DNA of 64,000 nucleotides from Psychrobacillus sp048572895 (lineage in GTDB: Bacteria; Bacillota; Bacilli; Bacillales_A; Planococcaceae): assembly GCF_048572895.1 (NCBI RefSeq), contig NZ_CP183878.1:1178001-1242000 (forward strand). The letters are read 5' to 3'. The notes beneath the pieces are model-generated. The model worked only from the letters and a program-made list of their open reading frames with translations, did not search any database and was not told where the DNA came from. Of this stretch, positions 25,872 through 34,461 are shown one piece after another (position 1 is the first letter of the stretch; each line of letters opens with the position of its first letter). The translations under genes and the position numbers were made by a program.

Positions 25872-26183
25872 TTGAAATTGCCAATAGAATCCGTTTCGTT
25901 ATTTAATCCGACACAAATAAATCCAGTTTCTACAACTTCGAAATTAAGTCCTGCAGAAGCGCAAGCTGATTTTGGTGATTTTTTAAAGACTGCCATTCAA
26001 TCGGTTAATGAAAATCAAAAAGCGTCCGATGTAGCTACCGAAAAGTTAATAAATGGTGGGGATATCGAGTTACACGATGTAATGATTGCTTCTCAAAAAG
26101 CAAGTATTACATTAAATGCGACCTTAGAAATTAGAAACAAGGTAGTAGAAGCGTATCAAGAAATAATGCGTATGCAAGTGTAA
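25872..26183 (+). CDS. fliE: Flagellar hook-basal body complex protein FliE
   Basis: FliE forms the ring of subunits joining the MS ring to the rod and is needed before export of other rod proteins. The 103-residue protein has the family pattern FGDFLKTAIQSVNENQKASD and GGDIELHDVMIASQKASITL. TTG 25872 is the start, with AGAAGG 5 bases upstream. The intergenic region after it contains a 7-bp inverted pair that reaches the fliF ribosome binding site. Confidence 0.95.
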   Translation: MKLPIESVSLFNPTQINPVSTTSKLSPAEAQADFGDFLKTAIQSVNENQKASDVATEKLINGGDIELHDVMIASQKASITLNATLEIRNKVVEAYQEIMRMQV

Positions 26184-26190
26184 CCTCTCT

Positions 26191-26225
26191 CGGTTATCGC
26201 TAAATAAAAATATTCACCATAACCG
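26191..26225 (+). promoter_or_regulatory. Intercistronic hairpin touching the fliF ribosome binding site
   Basis: CGGTTAT (26191-26197) is complementary to ATAACCG (26219-26225), the latter running directly into the GGAGG of fliF. The stem could partly occlude ribosome binding or mark an RNA-processing point. No T-run follows, so it is not a terminator. Confidence 0.4.
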
Positions 26226-26235
26226 GAGGATAATA

Positions 26236-27825
26236 ATGAATGAACGTATAAAAAAAATGACGAGCGATGTAACCAAGTTCTGGAAAAGTCGCACTAAAAT
26301 GCAAAAGGGAACAATGATCGGTAGTGTGTTAGGGATTATCATTCTAGCTACCGTTATTACTTTTATGATGAATAAAACTAACTTTGTTCCGCTTTATACA
26401 GATGTATCTCCATCTGAAATAGGACGTATTAAAGAAACATTAGATGCACAAGGAGTGCCAAATGAAATTGCTCCTGGAGGGACATCCATCTTAGTGCCAG
26501 AAGAGCAAGTGGATGCACTATTAGTACAACTGGCAGCGGAAGGATTTCCAGAGTCAGGAATGATCGATTATAGCTTCTTTTCCCAAAATGCTGGATTTGG
26601 TATGACAGATAATGAGTTTAATGTGTTGAAATTGGCTTCTATGCAAACCGAGCTTGCGAAATTGATTAAAGGTGTAAAAGGGGTAAAGGATGCTCAGGTA
26701 ATGATCACACTACCTGAAGAAGGGGTTTTTCTATCCCAAAACAATGAAACTGCAAGTGCAGCGATAGTTTTGAATACAGAGGCTGGGTACAAATTCACAG
26801 ATTCACAGATTTTGTCCTTATATAACTTAGTATCCAAGTCAATTCCTAATCTAGCAGCAGAAGATATTAGCATTAGAAATCAGTACTTAGAGTATTTTGA
26901 CTTAGACCAAGCAAATGCAAATACAGCTGGTGGGAATATAAGTGATCAAATGTCGATTAAGAAAACAGTTGAACGTGATTTACAGCGTCAGGTACAAACA
27001 ATGTTAGGTACTTTAATGGGACAAGATAAAGTAGTTGTCTCTGTAACTACAGACATTGATTTTAAACAAGAAAATCGTGAAGAAAATTTAGTAGAGCCAG
27101 TTGATAAAGAAAATATGGCTGGAATTGAAATTAGTGCGCAACGTATTTCTGAAACTTTTACTGGTGAGAATCCTGTAGCAGGTGGTACTCCAGCAACAGA
27201 GGATGCAACTGATAACTTTACCAACTATGTAGAAGGTTCCACTTCAAATGGTGATTATGAGCGAATTGAAGACACGATTAATAGTGAAGTAAATCGTATT
27301 CGAAAAGAAATAGTAGAAAGTCCGTATAAAATTAGAGATATAGGTATTCAAGTGATGGTAGAACCACCAGATCCTGAGGATGTCGCATCTATGCCAGACG
27401 GTGTAGAACAAGATATAGAACAAATTCTCGCTACAATTATCCGAACTTCTATAGATGAAGAAGCAGGAGGAGAATTGACAGAGCAATTACTACAGGAAAA
27501 AATAGTCGTTTCTGTACAACCGTTTAATGGTAAAGCTGCGGCAGTGGCAAGCACGCAATCGTCCATTCCTTGGTGGGTATATGTAATCGGTGGAATTTTA
27601 CTTGTTGCAATAATACTTCTAGTCATATCCTTATTACGCTCTAGAAAAACCGATGAGGAAGAAATGATTATTCTAGAAGAGCAACGAGAAGAGCTTAATA
27701 TAGATGATATAAACACAGAAAAAGAAACCGAATCAACTTTAAGAAGAAAACAACTAGAAAAAATGGCGAAAGACAAGCCAGAAGAATTTGCAAAGTTATT
27801 ACGTACTTGGATAGCGGAGGATTAA
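26236..27825 (+). CDS. fliF: Flagellar MS-ring protein FliF
   Basis: FliF assembles the membrane MS ring, the base of the flagellum that houses the export gate and binds FliG. The 529-residue protein has two transmembrane helices (about 25-45 and 438-460), between which lie the YscJ-like ring-building motifs (VPEEQVDALLVQLAAEGFP; QVMITLPEEGVF). The C-terminal cytoplasmic tail (ending LAKLLRTWIAED-like) is the FliG-binding segment. GGAGG precedes the ATG at good distance. Confidence 0.97.
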   Translation: MNERIKKMTSDVTKFWKSRTKMQKGTMIGSVLGIIILATVITFMMNKTNFVPLYTDVSPSEIGRIKETLDAQGVPNEIAPGGTSILVPEEQVDALLVQLAAEGFPESGMIDYSFFSQNAGFGMTDNEFNVLKLASMQTELAKLIKGVKGVKDAQVMITLPEEGVFLSQNNETASAAIVLNTEAGYKFTDSQILSLYNLVSKSIPNLAAEDISIRNQYLEYFDLDQANANTAGGNISDQMSIKKTVERDLQRQVQTMLGTLMGQDKVVVSVTTDIDFKQENREENLVEPVDKENMAGIEISAQRISETFTGENPVAGGTPATEDATDNFTNYVEGSTSNGDYERIEDTINSEVNRIRKEIVESPYKIRDIGIQVMVEPPDPEDVASMPDGVEQDIEQILATIIRTSIDEEAGGELTEQLLQEKIVVSVQPFNGKAAAVASTQSSIPWWVYVIGGILLVAIILLVISLLRSRKTDEEEMIILEEQREELNIDDINTEKETESTLRRKQLEKMAKDKPEEFAKLLRTWIAED

Positions 27826-27851
27826 CTTTACTTTCTTTAGAATAAAGTTAA
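27822..27851 (+). promoter_or_regulatory. Intercistronic hairpin between fliF and fliG
   Basis: TTAACTTTA (27822-27830, including the fliF stop codon) pairs perfectly with TAAAGTTAA (27843-27851). Just beyond it CCTCC (about 27854-27858) can pair with the GGGGGG of the fliG ribosome binding site (27867-27872). Neither is followed by a T-run, so processing or translational control is more likely than termination. Confidence 0.4.
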
Positions 27852-27878
27852 AGCCTCCGGATGATTGGGGGGACGGCT

Positions 27879-28892
27879 ATGAATAAGAAAGAAAAAGATT
27901 TAAGTGGAAAACAAAAAGCCGCGCTCTTATTAATTTCTCTCGGACCTGAAGTTTCTGCTTCTATCTATAAACATTTAAATGAAGAAGAAATTGAGCGACT
28001 AACTCTAGAAATTTCAGGTGTTAAAAAAGTAGAGCCAGAAATTAAAGAAGATATAATAGAAGAATTTCACAATATAGCTTTAGCACAAGACTATATTTCG
28101 CAGGGTGGTATTGGATATGCAAAAACAGTATTAGAAAAAGCATTAGGCACTGATCATGCTCAAGCAATTATTAATCGACTTACTTCTTCACTGCAAGTGA
28201 GACCTTTTGATTTTGCTAGACGTGCAGAGCCAGCTCAACTGTTTAACTTTATTCAAAATGAACATCCGCAAACGATAGCTTTAATCCTTTCTTATTTAGA
28301 GGCACAGCAAGCTGGAATAATTCTTTCGTCATTACCACAGGAAGTACAAGCAGATATTGCAAAAAGAATAGCTACAATGGATTCTACTTCACCAGAAGTA
28401 ATTAGTGAAATTGAATCTGTGCTAGAACGTAAGCTATCTTCGACTGTAACCCAGGATTACACGGAGACAGGCGGTATCGATGCAGTCGTAGAAGTGTTAA
28501 ATGGTGTTGATAGAACAACCGAAAAAACAATATTGGATGCTTTAGAAATACAAGATCCAGAGCTTGCAGAAGAGATCAAGAAAAGAATGTTCGTATTCGA
28601 AGATATTGTTACGCTTGATAATCGTTCTATACAACGAGTTATTCGTGACTGTGAAAACGAAGATTTACTACTTTCTATGAAGGTTTCTAGTGAAGAAGTT
28701 AAAGATGTTATTTTCCGCAATATGTCCGTGCGTATGGCTGAAACATTTAAAGAAGAAATGGAAATTATGGGACCAGTTCGTCTACGTGACGTAGAAGAGG
28801 CTCAATCTAGAATTGTAACGGTGATTAGAAGATTGGAAGATGCAGGCGAAATCATAATTGCTCGTGGCGGAGGAGATGACATCATTGTCTAA
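27879..28892 (+). CDS. fliG: Flagellar motor switch protein FliG
   Basis: FliG is the C-ring rotor subunit that contacts the stator and sets rotation direction. The 337-residue protein shows the N-terminal FliF-binding domain, the middle EHPQTIALILSYL motif (EHPQ), and the C-terminal torque-helix region with charged residues (ENEDLLLSMKVSSEEVKD, RMAETFKEEMEIMGPVRLRDVE). ATG 27879 has a strong GGGGGGAC upstream; an ATG at 27861 lies before it and is rejected. Confidence 0.97.
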   Translation: MNKKEKDLSGKQKAALLLISLGPEVSASIYKHLNEEEIERLTLEISGVKKVEPEIKEDIIEEFHNIALAQDYISQGGIGYAKTVLEKALGTDHAQAIINRLTSSLQVRPFDFARRAEPAQLFNFIQNEHPQTIALILSYLEAQQAGIILSSLPQEVQADIAKRIATMDSTSPEVISEIESVLERKLSSTVTQDYTETGGIDAVVEVLNGVDRTTEKTILDALEIQDPELAEEIKKRMFVFEDIVTLDNRSIQRVIRDCENEDLLLSMKVSSEEVKDVIFRNMSVRMAETFKEEMEIMGPVRLRDVEEAQSRIVTVIRRLEDAGEIIIARGGGDDIIV

Positions 28893-29655
28893 AATTTTCC
28901 GAAATGTATATTTGGATGAAACAAAGGAAAATGCCAAGCCCATTCACATAAGGAATTTACATGTTCAAGAAATGATGAACACAGATGAGCCGTTGACTTT
29001 AGATGTTCTTACTCTAGAACGAAGTAAAATGATGGAAGAAGTAAATGAAGAGATAGCAGAGAAACGATCCATATTAACAAAAGATATCGAAGAGACTAAA
29101 CAATATATCGAAAATCAGCTGAATACGTGGGAAGAAGAGAAGATATCTTATCAGCAACAAGCATATGACGAAGGCTTTATGCAAGGATTAGAAGAAGGCC
29201 GTTTAAAAGCTCAAGCTGATATGCAAAACTCAATAAAATTAGCTAATGATGCAATGACAACTGCTCATGAGAATGCTGCAAATTATTTACAGCAACAAGA
29301 ACAGGTCATTTTAGAACTAGCTATACGAACTGCAGAACGTATTATTGCAACGAAGCTAGATGAGAACGAGGAATTGTTTTTATCAATTGTTAAAAGAGGT
29401 TTAAAAGAAGCAAGAGAAATGAAAGAGATTAAACTATATGTTTCTCCTACTTATTTTGAACTTGTATCTAATAATAGAGAAGAACTGTCTTCTATTTTCC
29501 CAGTAGATGTACCATTTATGGTTTTTGTTGATGAAGAGATGAATGAAACAGATTGTTATATAGAAACCAATCATGGAAGAATCGTCGTCAGTATTGACGA
29601 GCAAGTTCAGGAGTTGCGACGCAAGCTAGTAGATATTCTAGATAGTATGGAGTGA
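28885..29655 (+). CDS. fliH: Flagellar assembly protein FliH
   Basis: FliH is the stator-like regulator of the export ATPase FliI. The protein of about 256 residues has a coiled-coil N-terminal half with a helix rich in small residues (AYDEGFMQGLEEGRLKAQAD) and a C-terminal domain resembling ATP synthase subunits (QVILELAIRTAERIIATKL). I chose TTG 28885, which lies 9 bases after GGAGGAG (28869-28875); ATG 28876 directly abuts that site. The start overlaps the end of fliG by 8 bases. Its divergence is typical of FliH. Confidence 0.9.
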   Translation: MSKIFRNVYLDETKENAKPIHIRNLHVQEMMNTDEPLTLDVLTLERSKMMEEVNEEIAEKRSILTKDIEETKQYIENQLNTWEEEKISYQQQAYDEGFMQGLEEGRLKAQADMQNSIKLANDAMTTAHENAANYLQQQEQVILELAIRTAERIIATKLDENEELFLSIVKRGLKEAREMKEIKLYVSPTYFELVSNNREELSSIFPVDVPFMVFVDEEMNETDCYIETNHGRIVVSIDEQVQELRRKLVDILDSME

Positions 29656-29660
29656 ATGTG

Positions 29661-30983
29661 ATGAAAGCAGTAGATTTAATACAACAAATTTCGAATGTAC
29701 CTACCTTTAAAAAATATGGTCGAGTTAGTCGAGTTGTTGGGTTAATGATTGAATCACAGGGTCCTGAAAGTTCAGTTGGGGATGTTTGTAAAATCCATAT
29801 AAACTCAGCCAAAACAGGAGCTTCCGTTATTCTTGCTGAAGTAGTTGGTTTTAAGGAAGAAATCGTCGTATTAATGCCTTATACGAATATTAGAGAAATA
29901 TCTACAGGCTGTTTAGTCGAAGGGACGAATAGTCCATTAGAGATTAAGGTTGGTCCGGAATTAATAGGGAAAGTTTTAGATTCGATGGGTAATCCAATTG
30001 ATGGATCTGTTTTACCAAAAGGTTTGATGACAGTTGGTACCGAAAAAGATTCCCCTAATCCTTTGACTAGACCACCTATAGAGGAGCAAATTGAAGTTGG
30101 TGTAAAGGCTATTGATGGAATGCTAACGGTTGGAAAAGGACAAAGGGTAGGTATTTTCGCAGGATCCGGTGTAGGTAAAAGTACTTTACTTGGAATGATT
30201 GCTAGAAATACTAATGCAGATTTAAATGTCATCGCACTAATTGGAGAACGTGGCAGAGAAGTACGAGAATTCATCGAAAGAGACTTGGGAAAAGAAGGAC
30301 TAGAAAAATCGATTGTAGTAGCAGCTACTTCTGACCAGCCTGCGTTAATGCGCATCAAAGGCGCATTTACAGCTACAGCTATCGCAGAATACTTCCGTGA
30401 CAAAGGGTTAAACGTTATGCTCATGATGGACTCTGTTACTCGTGTAGCGATGGCGCAACGTGAGGTGGGACTTGCAGTAGGAGAGCCTCCAGCTACAAGA
30501 GGATATACTCCTTCTGTCTTTTCTATTTTACCTAAGCTGCTTGAACGTACAGGTACCAATGAATTTGGTACTATTACAGCATTTTATACAGTACTGGTAG
30601 ATGGCGACGACATGAATGAACCAATTGCCGATACTGTTCGTGGTATTTTAGATGGTCATATTGTGTTGGACCGTTCACTAGCTAACAAGGGTCAGTTTCC
30701 AGCAATTAATGTATTGAAAAGCATTAGTCGATTGATGAATCATATTTCAGACGAAAAGCATGTAAAAGCTGCGGAAAGATTGAGAGATTTATATTTCACG
30801 TACAATAAATCAGAAGATTTGATCAATATCGGGGCATATAAGCGTGGCACATCTCGTGAAATTGACGAAGCTATACAGTATGAACCTTTAATTACATCAT
30901 TTTTAAAACAAGGATATTTGGATAAAGTATCATTGGATTCCTCGGTAGATGAATTAGTGAAATTATCAGGTGGTGTTTCATAG
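29661..30983 (+). CDS. fliI: Flagellum-specific ATPase FliI
   Basis: FliI is the hexameric F1-beta-like ATPase that energises substrate unfolding and release at the export gate. The 440-residue protein has Walker A GIFAGSGVGKSTLL (about 165-178), VIALIGERGREVREF, Walker B VMLMMDSVTR, and the AQREVGLAVGEPPATRGY signature of the family. ATG 29661 lies 8 bases from GGAG; the in-frame GTGs at 29652 and 29658 are closer to that site. fliH ends only 5 bases before. Confidence 0.97.
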   Translation: MKAVDLIQQISNVPTFKKYGRVSRVVGLMIESQGPESSVGDVCKIHINSAKTGASVILAEVVGFKEEIVVLMPYTNIREISTGCLVEGTNSPLEIKVGPELIGKVLDSMGNPIDGSVLPKGLMTVGTEKDSPNPLTRPPIEEQIEVGVKAIDGMLTVGKGQRVGIFAGSGVGKSTLLGMIARNTNADLNVIALIGERGREVREFIERDLGKEGLEKSIVVAATSDQPALMRIKGAFTATAIAEYFRDKGLNVMLMMDSVTRVAMAQREVGLAVGEPPATRGYTPSVFSILPKLLERTGTNEFGTITAFYTVLVDGDDMNEPIADTVRGILDGHIVLDRSLANKGQFPAINVLKSISRLMNHISDEKHVKAAERLRDLYFTYNKSEDLINIGAYKRGTSREIDEAIQYEPLITSFLKQGYLDKVSLDSSVDELVKLSGGVS

Positions 30984-30984
30984 A

Positions 30985-31434
30985 ATGGTTGCTTATCAAT
31001 TTAAATTTGCTAAGATTTTAACGATTCGTGAACAAGAAAAGTCGGAAACAGAATTGGCTTACAAAGAATCAGTATCGGCTTTTGAAAAAGTTGCAACAGA
31101 ACTTTATAATTTGTTGAAAAAAAAAGAAGATACAGTCGACACTCAAAATAATCTTCTTGTTTCGGGTCTTTCCATTGACAATATCCATCATTATTCAAAC
31201 TATATTGTCGGACTTCAAAAAAGAATAGATATAGTTCAAAAGGAAGTTATCCAAGCAAGATCTAAAATGAATTGGATGGAAGAAAAACTTCTCGAAAAAT
31301 CATTAGAGGTAAAGAAGTTCGAAAAGATAAAAGAAAAAGGCTTAGAGCAGTTTCAACAAGAGCAACAAAGACTAGAAACAATTCAATTAGATGAAATATC
31401 TTCTTTGAAGTTTCAAAACAAAGAGATTAGGTGA
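30985..31434 (+). CDS. fliJ: Flagellar export chaperone FliJ
   Basis: FliJ is the small coiled-coil central-stalk protein of the export ATPase complex and a chaperone escort. The 149-residue product is almost wholly helical with high Lys/Glu/Gln content and begins VAYQFKFAKILTIREQEK, the pattern of Bacillus FliJ. It starts two bases after the fliI stop, with AGGTGG at 30969-30974 inside the end of fliI. Confidence 0.9.
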   Translation: MVAYQFKFAKILTIREQEKSETELAYKESVSAFEKVATELYNLLKKKEDTVDTQNNLLVSGLSIDNIHHYSNYIVGLQKRIDIVQKEVIQARSKMNWMEEKLLEKSLEVKKFEKIKEKGLEQFQQEQQRLETIQLDEISSLKFQNKEIR

Positions 31435-31442
31435 GTAGAAGC

Positions 31443-32039
31443 GTGGCTAAACGGAACAAAACAAATAAAGGCATTGAACAAATAAATGGTGAAACAAAAG
31501 GTATAAGTAAAATAAAAATGTTCTTTTATTGGTTTATCATTCCTCTTTTATTTGCTTTGCTTGTCTTATTAGTAATTGCTCAAATAGCAAATATAAACGT
31601 TTTTGAAAAAGCGAAAGAGTTAACTGGTTTTGGTGAGGAACAAGTTTTAACGGAAGACAAAAAAACGGATGTATTAGAAGAACGAGTTGTCTCCTTACAA
31701 GCTGAAATTCAAGAAAAGGAAGCTCAAATTGACAAAGTACAAGCAGAGTTAGATAATTCTGCAACGGAGAAGGAAGCTCTTTTAATAGAACAAGAGCGAT
31801 TATTAGATGAAATCGCAACCTTAACAAGGGATCAAGAGAGCGCCAAGCGAGATTACGCAGAAATAGTTTCTACGTTTGAAAAAATGTCTCCAAAAACAGC
31901 AGCTCCAGTAATAACAAAAATGAGTGATGCAGAAGCCTTGCGCATTTTGACAAGTCTTAAACCAGATACAGTAGCAAGCATCTATGAAAAAATGACACCA
32001 GAAGATGCCGCTAAGTATACAGAATTGATGACGAAATAA
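31443..32039 (+). CDS. ylxF: YlxF/MotE-like membrane protein with MgtE N-terminal domain
   Basis: The 198-residue protein has a basic N-terminus, one transmembrane helix (about residues 25-47), a periplasmic-side or extracellular coiled coil (about 75-135), and a C-terminal MgtE-N-like domain (YAEIVSTFEKMSPKTAAPVI, then YEKMTPEDAAKY). It occupies the ylxF position between fliJ and fliK in Bacillus. Related proteins (MotE) act as stator chaperones in other bacteria, but a role here is inference. GTG 31443 has AGGTGAG 7 bases upstream; GTG 31431 overlaps that site. Confidence 0.85.
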   Translation: MAKRNKTNKGIEQINGETKGISKIKMFFYWFIIPLLFALLVLLVIAQIANINVFEKAKELTGFGEEQVLTEDKKTDVLEERVVSLQAEIQEKEAQIDKVQAELDNSATEKEALLIEQERLLDEIATLTRDQESAKRDYAEIVSTFEKMSPKTAAPVITKMSDAEALRILTSLKPDTVASIYEKMTPEDAAKYTELMTK

Positions 32040-32073
32040 TAATACTGTCCATTGAAGGGAGGTGAAAATAACC

Positions 32074-33282
32074 GTGAATATCGCAATGGCCGTTAACACA
32101 AATGTAAATGCTACTACTCAAACAGCAAGTAAACTTCAAGAAAACTCGAATAGCAGTCAAAAGTTTGGAACTGTATTTGGCCAGATTTTATCCAATCAAC
32201 AAATCCAACAACCAGCTGCTGCACCACAGGCGAACGCTGAAGGAAATGTACTGCAGGATTTGCTAGCAATTCTTAATGTAACTTCTCTAGAGGAACTTGA
32301 ATCACTAGTAGGTTCAGAGGAATTAACCGTTAATCATAAGGAATTAAAAGGGCTATTAGATAAATTATTAGGTACCGAGAATGATACGGAACTTAATGAA
32401 GAACTATTTGAGTCGAATGTTTGGGATTTACTTGCAGGTATAAATGAACAAGCTACTAAAATTATAGATGCTCTCACTTCTTCCCTTAACGGACAAGGAC
32501 CGAGCAATCCAACTGATGCCAAACAAGCTGTGGAGCTGCTAAAAACGGTACAGTTAATCGGAAACAAGTCGGATTTAACGATTAAAGAAGAATCCACACT
32601 ATTTGATATAAAGCAGTTGCTTGAAAATGTGAAGGAAACAGTAGGAAAAATCCCTACAATTGATATACGTTCGTCACCACAAATCTTAAAACAACCGATT
32701 ATTCAAACTCAAATGGTAGTCAAACAGACGGCTCACTCAGTTCAACCAGAGATAGTTACAGAAACGAAAGAAATAACATCAAATGTGCAAGGTAGTACTA
32801 CCACGATGATTCAAACAAAAGTAGAATCAGTTTCTATTACACTACCAACTGAAAAGGCGGCGCAATCAGAGGAATTCATAAAAGAATTGCAAAAAGTGAT
32901 GAACCGTGTACAGTTTGGACAAGCGGGTGGTGCAAATAGACTAGTCCTTAAACTATTTCCTGAGCAACTTGGCACAATTCGTATTGAGTTGATTCAAAAA
33001 GATGGTATGCTGACAACAAAAATTTTAGCATCAACTGCATTAGGAAAAGAAATGTTAGATTCTAACTCGAGTCAATTGAGGCAAAGTTTTGCAGGACAAA
33101 ATATTCAATTGGAGAAGCTAGAAATTACACAAGCTTTGCAAGAATCAGCGAGACAAGAGAAGAACCAAAACTTCCAACAGTCATTTAAACAACAAGAACA
33201 GCAACAACATCAAGAAAATAGTAGTGAAGAGTTGGAAGAACCGTTTACATTTCATGATTATTTAGAGGAAATGGAGGCCTAA
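32074..33282 (+). CDS. fliK: Flagellar hook-length control protein FliK
   Basis: FliK is secreted during hook growth and switches export specificity through FlhB when the hook is long enough. The 402-residue protein has a low-complexity, Gln/Thr-rich N-terminal two thirds and a C-terminal domain with the hallmark LVLKLFPEQLGTIRIELIQK (about residues 285-305). It then ends in a glutamine-rich tail. GTG 32074 follows AGGGAGGTGA (32056-32065) by 8 bases. Position between ylxF and flgD agrees with B. subtilis. Confidence 0.9.
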   Translation: MNIAMAVNTNVNATTQTASKLQENSNSSQKFGTVFGQILSNQQIQQPAAAPQANAEGNVLQDLLAILNVTSLEELESLVGSEELTVNHKELKGLLDKLLGTENDTELNEELFESNVWDLLAGINEQATKIIDALTSSLNGQGPSNPTDAKQAVELLKTVQLIGNKSDLTIKEESTLFDIKQLLENVKETVGKIPTIDIRSSPQILKQPIIQTQMVVKQTAHSVQPEIVTETKEITSNVQGSTTTMIQTKVESVSITLPTEKAAQSEEFIKELQKVMNRVQFGQAGGANRLVLKLFPEQLGTIRIELIQKDGMLTTKILASTALGKEMLDSNSSQLRQSFAGQNIQLEKLEITQALQESARQEKNQNFQQSFKQQEQQQHQENSSEELEEPFTFHDYLEEMEA

Positions 33283-33285
33283 ACA

Positions 33286-33975
33286 ATGGCTGAAATGTCT
33301 AAAATTACAGATAGTATGTATTTATCAAACCAAGCCAAGAAAACTACTACAACTGGGAATAGTACGTTAGGGAAAGATGCATTTTTAAAAATTCTAATGA
33401 CACAGCTTCAAAACCAAGACCCAACAAAACCAATGGATGACTCACAATTTATTGCACAGATGGCGCAATTCTCTTCATTAGAGCAAATGACAAATTTAAC
33501 TACTGCATTTCAAGAATTTGCTGCAGTTCAAGAGCAAAGTCAAATGATTGAATTTAGTAACTTTGTAGGTAAAGATGTAAAATGGCATGAACTAACCGAC
33601 AAAAAAGATGATAAAGGTAATCCCATTACAAACGAAGGTACTGGTTCTATTATAGGTATTAAGTTTGTGGGAGGAAACGTAGAATTCACGTTAGCAGATG
33701 GTAAAGTTATTAACCCAGGAAATATATCAGAAGTGCTTTCAAGTGGCTCAAGTTCTAATTCTAATAGCTTAGTAGAAGCAAGTATGTTAATTGGTAAAAC
33801 AGTTAGCTATATTCCTGTCAAAACGGAAACAGAAGCTACTGAAGAGGAAGCTAAAACACCAACTGAAACTACAGCAACAGTTGAATCAGTTAGCAAAAAA
33901 GATGGAAATATCATGTATAACTTAAGTGATGGTACATCCATTACTGCAGATCAAATTACTTCCATAAGTAAATAA
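33286..33975 (+). CDS. flgD: Flagellar hook assembly (cap) protein FlgD
   Basis: FlgD is the temporary scaffold cap under which hook subunits polymerise. The 229-residue protein has the family signature LGKDAFLKILMTQLQNQDP (about 25-43) followed by PMDDSQFIAQMAQFSSLEQM. A Thr/Glu-rich insertion (about 183-205) precedes the last strand. GGAGG lies 10 bases before the ATG; the gap to fliK is 3 bases. Confidence 0.96.
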   Translation: MAEMSKITDSMYLSNQAKKTTTTGNSTLGKDAFLKILMTQLQNQDPTKPMDDSQFIAQMAQFSSLEQMTNLTTAFQEFAAVQEQSQMIEFSNFVGKDVKWHELTDKKDDKGNPITNEGTGSIIGIKFVGGNVEFTLADGKVINPGNISEVLSSGSSSNSNSLVEASMLIGKTVSYIPVKTETEATEEEAKTPTETTATVESVSKKDGNIMYNLSDGTSITADQITSISK

Positions 33976-33990
33976 GAACGGAGAAATGCA

Positions 33991-34371
33991 ATGGACAACA
34001 TTTCGATAAAACGTGTTCCGCTGCAAACAACTATCCGTCAACCAATCGCATCAAGCGGGGTGGCTTCACCTAAACAATCTTTCTTACAGCATTTACAGGA
34101 AGCATCTGCAAAAACAGAATTAAAGGTAAGTAAACATGCAAACCAACGTTTACAAGAAAGAAATATTTATATTTCTGATGCGGAATGGCAAATAGTAAGT
34201 GAAAAGGTATCAGAAGCACGCTCTAAAGGTGTGAACGACTCACTTGTATTGATGGATCAAGCAGCATTAATCGTCAGTGCAAAAAATTCCACTGTCATTA
34301 CTGCAATGAATCGCACGGAAGCGAAAAACCAATTATTCACAAATATTGACGGTACAATCGTACTAAACTAA
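33991..34371 (+). CDS. Conserved flagellar operon protein (TIGR02530-type)
   Basis: The 126-residue product has a disordered-looking first 45 residues and a conserved core: VSKHANQRLQERNIYISDAE, then SLVLMDQAALIVSAKNSTVI and FTNIDGTIVLN. This matches my recollection of a small family found between flgD and flgE in many Firmicutes and some Gram-negative operons; its function is not known to me. The lack of a signal peptide and its location suggest a cytoplasmic chaperone or a rod/hook assembly role, which is inference. ATG 33991 has GAACGGAG upstream. Confidence 0.85.
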   Translation: MDNISIKRVPLQTTIRQPIASSGVASPKQSFLQHLQEASAKTELKVSKHANQRLQERNIYISDAEWQIVSEKVSEARSKGVNDSLVLMDQAALIVSAKNSTVITAMNRTEAKNQLFTNIDGTIVLN

Positions 34372-34461
34372 CACTAACAAAAAAATAGCAGGACCTATAA
34401 AGGATGCTATGTGCAGCCGACTGATTGAAGCTAGCACGCAAATTGAAGGGAGAAAAATTAA

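Noticed and set aside
29879..30559. 226-codon antisense frame opposite fliI
   Set aside because: It is the largest shadow frame, but it lies wholly within the strongly conserved fliI and has no start signal or recognisable motif.
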